From NCBI GenBank assembly GCA_946496115.1, contig CAMMFK010000042.1, forward strand, positions 1-13,141: a stretch of 13,141 bases of DNA, in the 5' to 3' direction. Below the pieces are notes generated by a model. That model worked only from the letters and a program-made list of their open reading frames with translations. It searched no databases and had not been told where the DNA came from. A program made the position numbers and the translations under genes. This DNA is from an uncultured Clostridium sp. Lineage in GTDB: Bacteria; Bacillota; Clostridia; TANB77; CAG-508. Below, piece by piece: positions 1 to 6,788 of this stretch. How positions within the stretch are numbered: position 1 is the first letter of the stretch; every line of letters starts with the position of its first letter.

Positions 1-1996
1 TTGCTACTTCTGTTTTTCCATAACCAACATCTCCACAAAGAAGTCTATCCATAGGTCTTGGATTTTCCATATCTTTTTTAACTTCTTCTATACACCTTAG
101 CTGGTCATTAGTTTCTGTGTACTCAAAACTATCCTCAAATTGTTTTTGAAATACTGTATCTTTTGAAAAAGCAAAGCCTTTTGCATTCTCCCTTTTTGCA
201 TATAGTTCAATTAATTCCTTTGCTACTGCTCTTAAATTTCCCTTTACTCTAGCTTTTGTCTTTTCCCAATCTTTAGTTCCAAGTTTATTTAATTGTAAAT
301 GTCCTTCTGCTCCAATATATTTACGTACATTGTCCAAATCTTCTGTTGGAACATATAAAATGTCTCCATCTCTGTACTTTAATTGAATAAAATCTTTAGT
401 AACACCATCAACTTTTATAGTATTTACACCTGTAAATATACCAATACCGTGATTTTTATGTACAATATAATCTCCAACTTTAAGGTCTGCAAATACTATT
501 TTTTCACTGTTTTTAAATGTGTCTGAAACTTTTTTACGTTTAACATTTTTATAAAAGAATTCATCACTACTTAATACAACCAGATTAGTGTCCTTGTCTT
601 CAAATCCAGTAGTTAAAGCTCCTTCAGAGATCACAACTTCGCTTTGTTTTAAATTAATGTTGTCTAAAGAATCAGCGTAAACAACTTGATTGCCTTTAAA
701 TTTCCTTATGTTTTTCAAATTTGTTTTATCACTACTTGCTCTTGTTTTTGTAATTTCCGATTTAATTTTGCTTTCATTTAAATTATCATTGGTTTCTATT
801 TCACCAGCATTATTAAGTGCTCTTAAAACTTTTGTAGTATTGTCCTTATCTCCTGCTAGAATAACAACCTTTTTGCTGTTTTGCACATACTCATTTATGC
901 GCTCCTCTAGGTCCTTAACATCGCCTTTTACTAAATTTATTTCTTTGGTATTAAAATCATTTTTCAAAGTATCTTGTTCAAATAAATTTACACTTTCTTT
1001 AATTTCAAAAGTATAATTATTCAAATTACTTAGTGCTTCTGGAACCGGCTTTTCTTTTTCAATAAGAGCTTTTATTAAGTTTTCATTTTCTTTTTGGATA
1101 GCTTCTACTCTTTGCTTTATTTTTTCAGGTTCATCTAGAAATATAGTAAAATTAGGTATGTAATCTAAAAAGCTTACTTGATTTGTATAAAATTCATTAA
1201 AATATTTGTCGATTCTTGTAGTATAGTCTCCATTTTGTATAATCTCTATATCTTCAAAAAAATAATTATCTAATTTTTCTATTCTTGCACAAACATTTTG
1301 AATACTATCTTCTAAAATCATTTCTGTAGCAGGATAAATTTCCACAGTTTTTAACATATCTGTGGATCTTTGTGAAGAGATTTTAAATTTTCTAATTGAG
1401 TCAATGTCATCTCCCCAAAACTCAATTCTTACGCCTTCTGTATCACTTAAGCCAATGTCTACAATGTCGCCTCTAATGCTAAACTCGCCCCTATTTTCAA
1501 TCAAGTCAACTCTTTTATATCCCATTTGAACAAGGCTTTTTTTAAGTTCTTCATGGCTTATTGTGTCTGTTAAGTTAAGTTTTAAAACAGTATTGTACAA
1601 AGTTTCTTTTGCAATCATTTTTTGCATAATTGCTTCTATTGTAGTAATTACAATCTTTGTTTTACCCTTGTATATGTTATTTAAAACTTGTATTCTTTCA
1701 AATTCTATATCATTGCTTTCAGCATCATAATCATATATTGAAATTCCTCTTTTAGGAAAATACTCCACATTGTTTGCAAAATAGCTTAAGTTCTTTTCAA
1801 GTTCTTTTGCTTGCATTTCATTGTATGTAATAATGCAAGTAGGTGTTCTTTCCTCTTCATATAATGCACCTATTAGCTCTGTTTTTGCAACAGGAACAAG
1901 ACCCGATATTTCTACCGGGTATGTTTTATTTTTTAGTTTTTCTTTAATTGACTTGTATTTTTGTGTTGAAGCCAAATCTCTTAAAATATAGTTCAT
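1..1996 (-). CDS. mfd: Transcription-repair coupling factor Mfd, N-terminal part (cut by window edge)
   Basis: Mfd is a DNA translocase that removes RNA polymerase stalled at lesions and recruits UvrA for nucleotide excision repair. The visible 665 codons are open from ATG 1996 to the window edge. They hold the UvrB-like N-terminal module (roughly residues 1-340, including IEFWGDDIDSIRKF), a linker, and the RNA-polymerase interacting domain at about 500-570 (KVGDYIVHKNHGIGIF, then YVPTEDLDNVRKYIG). The last residues are the Walker A region of the translocase, CGDVGYGKTEVA, with the P-loop lysine at about 661. The family is usually near 1150-1180 residues, so about 500 lie outside the window. 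The start is supported by GGAG (2005-2008) 8 bases upstream. The gene lies 87 bases after the nucleotidyltransferase gene on the same strand. I saw no clear promoter in that gap, so read-through is possible. Confidence 0.97.
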   Translation of the reverse strand, partial: MNYILRDLASTQKYKSIKEKLKNKTYPVEISGLVPVAKTELIGALYEEERTPTCIITYNEMQAKELEKNLSYFANNVEYFPKRGISIYDYDAESNDIEFERIQVLNNIYKGKTKIVITTIEAIMQKMIAKETLYNTVLKLNLTDTISHEELKKSLVQMGYKRVDLIENRGEFSIRGDIVDIGLSDTEGVRIEFWGDDIDSIRKFKISSQRSTDMLKTVEIYPATEMILEDSIQNVCARIEKLDNYFFEDIEIIQNGDYTTRIDKYFNEFYTNQVSFLDYIPNFTIFLDEPEKIKQRVEAIQKENENLIKALIEKEKPVPEALSNLNNYTFEIKESVNLFEQDTLKNDFNTKEINLVKGDVKDLEERINEYVQNSKKVVILAGDKDNTTKVLRALNNAGEIETNDNLNESKIKSEITKTRASSDKTNLKNIRKFKGNQVVYADSLDNINLKQSEVVISEGALTTGFEDKDTNLVVLSSDEFFYKNVKRKKVSDTFKNSEKIVFADLKVGDYIVHKNHGIGIFTGVNTIKVDGVTKDFIQLKYRDGDILYVPTEDLDNVRKYIGAEGHLQLNKLGTKDWEKTKARVKGNLRAVAKELIELYAKRENAKGFAFSKDTVFQKQFEDSFEYTETNDQLRCIEEVKKDMENPRPMDRLLCGDVGYGKTEVA

Positions 1997-2083
1997 TGTT
2001 TTGTCTCCATGTTTTTTGGAATGCATCCCTAAAAACACTTTCTTGCTTGATAATCTTATTTAGTAATCTTGTTCTTATTCGGT

Positions 2084-2398
2084 TTATTTAGAATATACTA
2101 CCTCACCATATTCAGATATACTATCTAAAAAGCCACTTGGATCTTCTTCATCTACTATAAGCACTGGCTCAATATCAGTTGATACTCCTACTGTAAGTTT
2201 ATATAATTTTGCCATGTCGTTTAGTATATCTTTTGAAAGGCTACTTCTAGGAACAATCACTGCTACATCTATATCACTATCTTTTCTATAATCGCCCCTA
2301 GCATAAGAACCGTATAAAATTATTTTATTTACGACCATATTTGCAATTACAGCTTTTGCATATTGTTCAACTAATTTTCTAGCTTTTGCTTTATCCAT
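2084..2398 (-). CDS. Minimal nucleotidyltransferase (MNT/MntA-like), partner of HEPN protein
   Basis: This 104-residue protein has the DNA polymerase beta-like minimal nucleotidyltransferase signature: GSYARG at residues 30-35, followed by DSDIDVAV. The metal-binding acids are expected to be D42 and D44, with D75 or E77 as candidate third acid. In characterised HEPN/MNT toxin-antitoxin pairs the MNT protein is the antitoxin and can attach AMP to the HEPN partner; that role is inferred here. The start ATG at 2398 is well supported by GAGGAG 8 bases upstream. That site lies inside the end of the HEPN gene, and the two genes overlap by 28 bases (2371-2398), which implies translational coupling. 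Both active-site blocks are intact. It could also be a solitary housekeeping nucleotidyltransferase, but the overlap with HEPN favours the pair. Confidence 0.9.
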   Translation of the reverse strand: MDKAKARKLVEQYAKAVIANMVVNKIILYGSYARGDYRKDSDIDVAVIVPRSSLSKDILNDMAKLYKLTVGVSTDIEPVLIVDEEDPSGFLDSISEYGEVVYSK

Positions 2399-2769
2399 TT
2401 TATCATCTCCTCGGTTTTATTTATTATCTCTTTACATTTTTTCTTATTTAAAGATTCAAATATATCCTTCTTCTGAGTTGGATATCTAGCCTCTACATTT
2501 AGTGGTGTAACCATAAATATAAAATCTTTTTGTTCTTCACTCATTGTTTTATATAAATTACTTTCTTCTGCCAATCTTATTAATTTATGTGTGTAAGGAG
2601 GCTGCTCTTTTTTGGTTTTAACATAATATGCTTTAAATATTTTTTCTACAGCTTGATTACACATAAAACCAACATATAAATATCTTTTACTTTTTAACAT
2701 AGCTTTTGCAGTTTTTAAATCATACTCTGCTAGTTCTTTCCAATACTCGACTTTATCAAAATCGCTAAT
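2371..2769 (-). CDS. HEPN-domain protein, probable ATT start
   Basis: This is a HEPN-domain protein of about 132 residues, all-helical, of the type paired with minimal nucleotidyltransferases (COG2250-like). Diagnostic stretches are YLYVGFMCNQAVEKIFKAYY, YTHKLIRLAEES and EARYPTQ. The first in-frame ATG (2700) would remove the conserved first helix. Homology-like sequence continues upstream as DKVEYWKELAEYDLKTAKAM. The frame is open back to TAG at 2821-2823 without any ATG, GTG or TTG. A strong GGGAGG (2778-2783) lies 8 bases before ATT 2769, so I place the start there, as in infC which uses ATT. The RNase motif of toxic HEPN proteins, R-x4-6-H, is not present: the only histidine (YTHKL) has no arginine at that distance. 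The protein may thus be non-nucleolytic or act through other residues. Alternatively, loss of a former ATG has reduced expression. Confidence 0.8.
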   Translation of the reverse strand: MSDFDKVEYWKELAEYDLKTAKAMLKSKRYLYVGFMCNQAVEKIFKAYYVKTKKEQPPYTHKLIRLAEESNLYKTMSEEQKDFIFMVTPLNVEARYPTQKKDIFESLNKKKCKEIINKTEEMIKWIKQKLEN

Positions 2770-2834
2770 ATTAATCGCCTCCCTTTCTATTAATCTGTCA
2801 GTATTTTTACATTCACTTGACTAATATATGTTAT

Positions 2835-2864
2835 ATTATATCACATTTTATTGACCATATACAA
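2835..2864 (-). promoter_or_regulatory. Extended -10 promoter for the HEPN/MNT pair
   Basis: On the minus strand TATAAT lies at 2835-2840, preceded by TGA (2841-2843) to give the extended -10 TGATATAAT. An 18-base spacer separates it from TTGTAT (2859-2864), a partial -35. Transcription would begin near 2828, some 60 bases before the proposed ATT start. The region is AT-rich, so chance matches are common, but the extended -10 is exact. Confidence 0.55.
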
Positions 2865-2885
2865 GTCTAATTATTTTTTCATTTT

Positions 2886-2900
2886 AGGACCGTCCCCAAC
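2886..2900 (+). repeat. Half copy of the GGACCGTCCCCAAC palindromic repeat
   Basis: The 15 bases AGGACCGTCCCCAAC match exactly the right arm of the palindrome at 11696-11759. They stand out as GC-rich in AT-rich sequence. No inverted partner is present nearby, so this is a solo arm or a decayed copy. It sits just upstream of ylbJ. Confidence 0.75.
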
Positions 2901-2949
2901 AGAAAAAAACAACTATCATATTTTAATAATACAAGCATATATTAAAATT

Positions 2950-3981
2950 ATGAAAAGTTTTAAATTGTATTGCATTTCTTTAAAAAGAAATATTTTGCCA
3001 ATTATTTTTATATTATTTTTATTTTGTTTAGTAGTATTTTCTGCTAGCAATTTGTCTGCAACTAAATCAGGCTTGAGTTTGTGGGCTAACTCTGTTGTGC
3101 CTTCACTTTTTCCTTTTTTAGTTGCAACTGAGCTTTTGAGCTATACAAATGTCGTTAATTTTATAAGTAGGAAGCTGGATAAATTTATGCGTCCTATTTT
3201 TAATATGCCAGGCTCAACTGCTTACCCTTTAATTTTGGGAATGCTTAGTGGCTATCCTGTTGGTGCCAAAGCTGTATGCCAAATATATAAAGAAGGTCTA
3301 TGCACCAAAAGAGAGGCTGAATTAATGCTAGCATATACTAACAACTCAGGTCCACTTTTTATTATAGGAACTGTAGGTATTTCTATGTTTGGAAGTACTA
3401 CAATTGGTCTAATCTTACTATGTACGCATATATTGGCTTCTCTTTCTGTTGGAATTATTTTTAGCAAAAAAATTGGAAGTAAATATAAATCTTTAAATAA
3501 AGATTACGTAAAATTAAGCCGTCAGAGTGTAAGTTTTTCAAATTTAGGAGAAGTTTTATCTAACAGTATAATTTCTAGTATAAAAACTATATTAATGATT
3601 GGTGGATTTGTTGTAATATTTTCAGTAATAATTTCTATTTTAAAGAATTCTGGACTATTAAATATGATTGCAAGATTCCTATCTCCTTTGTTTGGAAATA
3701 GCAGTTTTATTTCAGGTACTTTATCTGGAATAATAGAACTAACAAATGGTCTAAATACTATAAGTGGTATTCATGTTAAAGCAATTTCTACAAATATTTT
3801 ACTAAGCTCATTTTTGCTTGGATTTGGTGGATTTTCTGTAATGCTTCAAATTTTAAGTGTAGTTTCTAAAGAGAAATTGTCTATAAAGCCATACATAATA
3901 GGCAAAGTTTTACAAGCCATACTTGCTACTGCATACACTTTTGTTGTGCTACAAATACCTATGTTTAATTTTAATTTATGA
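2950..3981 (+). CDS. ylbJ: Sporulation integral membrane protein YlbJ
   Basis: This polytopic membrane protein of 343 residues belongs to the YlbJ family of nucleoside-recognition/gate-domain proteins, which are needed for normal spore cortex formation in Bacillus and are expected in the forespore or mother-cell membranes. Family hallmarks are WANSVVPSLFPFLVATELL after the first membrane segment, LSGYPVGAK at about residues 99-107, TNNSGPLFIIGTVG from residue 130, and a second gate-like half in the C-terminal part (LSGIIELTNGLNTIS). Length is somewhat below the 400 or so of B. subtilis YlbJ. The frame is open upstream to TTG 2851, but that extension would translate the 2886-2900 repeat, so ATG 2950 (MKSFKLY) is preferred although it has no good Shine-Dalgarno site. 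It stands alone, divergent from the HEPN/MNT pair. A sporulation sigma promoter is likely but not identifiable by eye. Confidence 0.88.
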   Translation: MKSFKLYCISLKRNILPIIFILFLFCLVVFSASNLSATKSGLSLWANSVVPSLFPFLVATELLSYTNVVNFISRKLDKFMRPIFNMPGSTAYPLILGMLSGYPVGAKAVCQIYKEGLCTKREAELMLAYTNNSGPLFIIGTVGISMFGSTTIGLILLCTHILASLSVGIIFSKKIGSKYKSLNKDYVKLSRQSVSFSNLGEVLSNSIISSIKTILMIGGFVVIFSVIISILKNSGLLNMIARFLSPLFGNSSFISGTLSGIIELTNGLNTISGIHVKAISTNILLSSFLLGFGGFSVMLQILSVVSKEKLSIKPYIIGKVLQAILATAYTFVVLQIPMFNFNL

Positions 3982-4047
3982 TTAAAAATTTTAAATATAT
4001 ATTCTTATACATTTCATAGAAGCTTTTACGTTATATTTTTTTAATAT

Positions 4048-4708
4048 AGGAAATATATATTCATAATTACTATTTATGATATTGCTTGTTACTTTGGATA
4101 TTTTGTTGCAATTTATTTAGTAACATTTATTGCTTTAATACCTGGATTTATTTATGTATTTACTCTGATTAGCTTATTTTTTGATAAGAAAAAGAAATAC
4201 TCAAAAGGAGCCAGATGTTACAGTTTTAATTCCAATATATAATGCAAAAAATGCAATTGCTTATACTGAGGTTCCAGAAAAATTAAAAGATTTAGGAAAA
4301 CAAAGAAAAAGATGGGCTAGAGGAATGATAGAAGCATTTAAAAAAGTTAAAATTTTTAAATCTAAAAAATTATCTCCTAAGTCAAGGCATTTAATGTTTA
4401 TGAATATATTATTCCCATTTATTGATTTAGCACTTTTAGTATTTGTACCACTTGGCTTAATTTTACTAGCTTTAGGAAATCCTTTACTAATTAGCTGGAT
4501 AAGTTTATTAGTAATTCCTTTAGGTTTATTACTTTGTTTAGTAATAGAAATTAAGAGAAATAATATGCTGAAAGAAATTGATTGTAAATTAGAAAAAAGA
4601 AGCATTTTTGCATTTATTGTTTATATACTATTGTATGCATTTATACTTGCACCTTTCTGTATAGTTGGATATATTTTAGAACTTTTTAATTGTAAGAAAA
4701 AATGGTGA
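4048..4708 (+). pseudogene. Family 2 glycosyltransferase (PgaC/IcaA-like) pseudogene with frameshift and core deletion
   Basis: These are remnants of a processive membrane glycosyltransferase of the poly-N-acetylglucosamine synthase type. One frame from about 4048 encodes an N-terminal membrane segment (YFGYFVAIYLVTFIALIPGF) ending in DKKKKYSK. At 4201-4210 (TCAAAAGGAG) the reading moves to another frame, which continues EPDVTVLIPIYNAKNAI, the first strand of the GT2 fold. One extra base explains the shift. The text then jumps directly to AYTEVPEKLKDLGKQRKRWARG, the acceptor-binding QxxRW region that normally follows about 200 residues later, and ends with C-terminal membrane segments. The DDxS, DxD and TED catalytic stretches are therefore missing. 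A short direct repeat AATGCAA at 4241-4247 and 4250-4256 lies at the junction. The downstream frame is open from 4181 to TGA 4708, but a functional enzyme is excluded. No ATG starts the upstream frame. Confidence 0.85.
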
Positions 4709-4770
4709 TGATTTTCTTATTTTAAAATTATAATTTGATATGAGATATATGGCTTTTTTGCATAAAAAAT

Positions 4771-4807
4771 AAAACCTAGTGTAAACATTTTGAATACACC
4801 AGGTTTT
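4771..4807 (-). terminator. Hairpin terminator downstream of the tRNA-Met unit
   Basis: Arms 4771-4783 and 4795-4807 pair over 13 bases with one mismatch around an 11-base loop. On the minus strand the stem is followed by ATTTTTTATG (4761-4770), a U-rich tail. On the plus strand it follows the glycosyltransferase pseudogene and ends in GGTTTT, so it may have terminated both. Confidence 0.7.
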
Positions 4808-4821
4808 AAGTAAAAAAGCTT

Positions 4822-4850
4822 ATAAAAAATTAAAGTGAGAATTTCACTTT
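4822..4850 (-). terminator. Terminator immediately after tRNA-Met
   Basis: AAAGTGA (4844-4850 on the minus strand) pairs with TCACTTT (4832-4838) around a 5-base loop, then AATTTTTTA follows. It begins directly after the encoded CCA end of the tRNA. Confidence 0.75.
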
Positions 4851-4927
4851 TGGTGGCGAAGAGGAGATTCGAACTCTTGACCTGCCGGGTATGAACCGGA
4901 TGCTCTAGCCAACTGAGCTACTTCGCC
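4851..4927 (-). tRNA. tRNA-Met (anticodon CAT)
   Basis: The minus strand folds into a complete 77-base tRNA: acceptor GGCGAAG/CTTCGCC, D arm GCTC/GAGC, anticodon loop TTCATAC with anticodon CAT, T loop TTCGAAT, discriminator A and an encoded CCA (4851-4853). It begins with a paired first acceptor base and resembles elongator tRNA-Met rather than initiator. A tRNA-Ile2 (lysidine-modified CAT) cannot be fully excluded. Two stems are imperfect: the top pair of the anticodon stem is T-C, and one T-stem pair is A-C. It has a consensus promoter upstream and a terminator downstream, so it forms a single-gene unit. Confidence 0.95.
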
Positions 4928-4946
4928 ATCATTTGCGACATTTAGT

Positions 4947-4975
4947 ATTATACAATATATTTAATTACTTGTCAA
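4947..4975 (-). promoter_or_regulatory. Consensus sigma-A promoter of tRNA-Met
   Basis: On the minus strand TTGACA (4970-4975), a 17-base spacer and TATAAT (4947-4952) match the consensus exactly. The start would fall near 4940, about 13 bases before the tRNA, leaving a short 5' leader for RNase P to remove. Confidence 0.93.
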
Positions 4976-5081
4976 GCACTAAATTTATGATTGACAGCAC
5001 TAATATAAATAATTTACCAATATTGCAAGCTATATTATATAGTTTTTACAAAATAGACTTAAAAAGTTTATTTTTCAAATT

Positions 5082-5846
5082 CTAATCAGTCTCATTATTT
5101 TGAGTTGAATTATCTTCTTCCCATTGAGCAATAAAAGTAACAGTTTCTGTAACAGTATATTCATCTCCTGGCTGATAAATAATATTGTTATATTCATCTA
5201 GATATCCTAAGAAATTATAGCCATTTCTTTTTGGTGCATCTCCTATTATTATAGTAGTTCCACTATTTTCATATGTTCTCATTATTGGAGCATCTTCTCC
5301 ACCATTTGCATCATATGAAACTACAATAGCAGCCTCCTGCTTTGTAAATTTTTCAGGCAACCTATAATATTTTGTGCCTTTATACTCAATTCCTGGTGTA
5401 TAGTAAATAGTTTTAGAGTTGGCATTTATAATATAAACATCAGATCCATTGTATTCATTATTATCATATGTTTCTTGCTTATTACCACTACCATATCTTA
5501 GGCTTATTTGAGAATCTGTGTATGAATTTAAATTTTTTAGGCTTATAACATAATAATATGCATTGTCATTTGGATTTCTTATTTCTTGGTTTCCTTGCAT
5601 TCCATCTAAAAAGCTTTCGTCACCAACATATCTAGGTCCAATGGTCATAATATCAGATGAGTCCATATATGCTGTTTCTATTGCTTCTCTAAGTTTATCT
5701 ATATCTGATTTAAAATATGAATATCTTTGTAGTTCTTGAACATCTGTTGTATTTACAATTATAGGAACACTTATAAGTAATAATATAATTACTGTAATCA
5801 TTAAAACTACTAGAGTAACGCCCTTCTCACTTTTAATCTTTTGCAT
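5082..5846 (-). CDS. Pseudopilin-like secreted protein with a Listeria-Bacteroides (InlB-type) repeat
   Basis: This is a protein of 254 residues. The N-terminus MQKIKSEKG/VTLVVLMITVIILLLI is a class III (type IV pilin) signal: short basic leader, cleavage expected after G9 by a prepilin peptidase, then a hydrophobic helix. The usual glutamate at mature position 5 is replaced by valine. A globular region rich in Asn, Tyr and Gly follows. Residues 176-242 form one InlB-B/Flg_new-like repeat: VSYDANGG, then RNGYNFLGY, ending TFIAQWEED. The likely place is the cell surface or a pilus-like fibre; a ligand cannot be inferred. Two ATGs lie 6 bases apart. The site AGGAAG (5853-5858) touches the first and lies 6 bases from the second, so I choose ATG 5846. 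It is a single-gene unit with its own promoter. No prepilin peptidase or pilus ATPase is nearby. Confidence 0.82.
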   Translation of the reverse strand: MQKIKSEKGVTLVVLMITVIILLLISVPIIVNTTDVQELQRYSYFKSDIDKLREAIETAYMDSSDIMTIGPRYVGDESFLDGMQGNQEIRNPNDNAYYYVISLKNLNSYTDSQISLRYGSGNKQETYDNNEYNGSDVYIINANSKTIYYTPGIEYKGTKYYRLPEKFTKQEAAIVVSYDANGGEDAPIMRTYENSGTTIIIGDAPKRNGYNFLGYLDEYNNIIYQPGDEYTVTETVTFIAQWEEDNSTQNNETD

Positions 5847-5878
5847 TTTCATCTTCCTTTTTCTTTTTATTTAATATA

Positions 5879-5907
5879 TTTATATACTATTTTTTAGTTT
5901 TTTTCAA
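5879..5907 (-). promoter_or_regulatory. Promoter of the pseudopilin-like gene
   Basis: On the minus strand TTGAAA (5902-5907), a 17-base spacer and TATAAA (5879-5884) lie between the terminator of the upstream gene and the pseudopilin start. This implies an independent transcription unit with a leader of about 25 bases. Confidence 0.65.
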
Positions 5908-5919
5908 TAGTTTTATAAT

Positions 5920-5981
5920 AAAAAAATAACCTAGGTTACTATAATATTTGCATATTAAACTTCACTGTAACCCTAGGTTAT
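5920..5981 (-). terminator. Terminator of the 127-residue protein gene
   Basis: GTAACCCTAGGTTAT (5967-5981) and ATAACCTAGGTTAC (5926-5939) form a stem of 14 pairs with one bulged base around a loop of 27 bases. On the minus strand it is followed by T-rich sequence (5918-5926, TATTTTTTT reading outward). It lies 16 bases after the stop codon of the gene at 5998. Confidence 0.8.
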
Positions 5982-5997
5982 AATTAATTTTTAGGCA

Positions 5998-6381
5998 TTA
6001 TTGCTCTAGTTCTATATCTATTCCTTTGCTTTGAGATTTTTTAGTCTTAGAACTCATTTCTTTACTTTGAGCACTTTTTGGCTTAGTACTTAATCTAGTG
6101 GAATGTTGTACTTGTCCTCCTTGAGTTTTTGAAGTGCTGCCATATTCAGCCACATTGCCTTCTGTTAAGTTCTTTAGCCATTCTTCCCTATCCTTTTGAT
6201 CTTTTTTTCTTTGCTCTTCTAAAGCCTTTATTCTATCTACAGCTGGTTTCATAGCTGCTTCTAACTTTTTTGCATCCTCAGTATTTGGATTTAAATAATT
6301 CACATTTTCTTTTTCATTTTCTTGAAACATTGTTGTTAATGAATGTCCAAACTTTTTTATTTTATCTAATATTTTACTCAT
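5998..6381 (-). CDS. Hypothetical charged protein, probably coiled coil (127 aa)
   Basis: I do not recognise a family. The N-terminal 20 residues (MSKILDKIKKFGHSLTTMF) could form an amphipathic helix. Residues 30-75 are rich in Glu, Lys, Arg and Asp with a helical, coiled-coil look (VDRIKALEEQRKKDQKDREE). The C-terminal 45 residues are a Ser/Lys/Thr-rich low-complexity tail ending IDIELEQ. There is no signal peptide or membrane span, so it is predicted cytoplasmic, perhaps membrane-peripheral or nucleic-acid associated. The Shine-Dalgarno AGGAGG is very strong but lies 14 bases from ATG 6381. An in-frame TAA between them rules out an earlier start. It has its own extended -10 promoter and its own terminator, which argues that it is a real expressed gene. 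Confidence 0.7.
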   Translation of the reverse strand: MSKILDKIKKFGHSLTTMFQENEKENVNYLNPNTEDAKKLEAAMKPAVDRIKALEEQRKKDQKDREEWLKNLTEGNVAEYGSTSKTQGGQVQHSTRLSTKPKSAQSKEMSSKTKKSQSKGIDIELEQ

Positions 6382-6464
6382 TGTATATTATGGTTCCTCC
6401 TTTTTTGCCATTAATTTGTAATATAAAATTTATTTTTAATGACATAACCATCACTAATATAATT

Positions 6465-6493
6465 AGTATACCATAAAATGTTAGAAAAATCAA
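6465..6493 (-). promoter_or_regulatory. Extended -10 promoter of the 127-residue protein gene
   Basis: On the minus strand TTGATT (6488-6493), a 17-base spacer ending TGG, and TATACT (6465-6470) give an extended -10 (TGGTATACT). It lies after the rqcP stop codon, so the downstream gene need not depend on rqcP. The predicted leader is about 75 bases (6382-6458). Confidence 0.78.
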
Positions 6494-6528
6494 GTGTTTT
6501 ATGTTAACGCATCTTTATTAATTATGTA

Positions 6529-6765
6529 TTATATAATTTTAGCCACTTCTTCTGTATTAACACTTTGTTTTGTTGGAATTTTTATTATTTCAAATTTTGA
6601 TGTGCTATTTCCAAATTTTATTTCTACTATATCTCCAACTTTTATTTCATAGCTAGGTTTTACAATTTTTCCATTAACACTAATTCTTCCACCATCTGCC
6701 GCTTCATTTGCAACAGTCCTTCTTTTAATGATTCTTGCTACTTTTAAAAATTTGTCTATTCTCAT
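6529..6765 (-). CDS. rqcP: RNA-binding S4 domain protein RqcP (YabO/Hsp15 family)
   Basis: The protein has 78 residues and is almost entirely one S4 RNA-binding domain. MRIDKFLKVARIIKRRTVANE is the helix pair with the basic RIIKRR face, followed by GGRISVNGKIVKPSYEIKVGDIVEI, the beta part. In Bacillus subtilis RqcP works with RqcH on obstructed 50S subunits to add C-terminal alanine tails, acting at the peptidyl-tRNA/23S RNA interface; the same role is inferred here. The length is close to the 86 residues of B. subtilis RqcP. ATG 6765 has an AAGGAA site about 10 bases upstream. In other Firmicutes it often sits near yabP, yabQ and divIC; none is seen here. Instead it follows addA on the same strand after a structured 120-base element. 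Confidence 0.9.
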   Translation of the reverse strand: MRIDKFLKVARIIKRRTVANEAADGGRISVNGKIVKPSYEIKVGDIVEIKFGNSTSKFEIIKIPTKQSVNTEEVAKII

Positions 6766-6788
6766 TTTACTATCATTCCTTTCTAAGG

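Noticed and set aside
690..1016. Plus-strand frame opposite mfd
   Set aside because: It is antisense to clear Mfd coding sequence, is Phe/Leu/Ser-rich as expected from the complement of an AT-rich gene, and has no ribosome site.
1995..2010. ATG GAG ACA AAA CAA TGA mini-frame overlapping the mfd start
   Set aside because: Its ATG overlaps the Shine-Dalgarno sequence of mfd and it has no site of its own; five codons by chance is likely.
2371..2700. HEPN start at ATG 2700
   Set aside because: It would delete the conserved first helix and has no Shine-Dalgarno site, whereas GGGAGG lies at 2778-2783.
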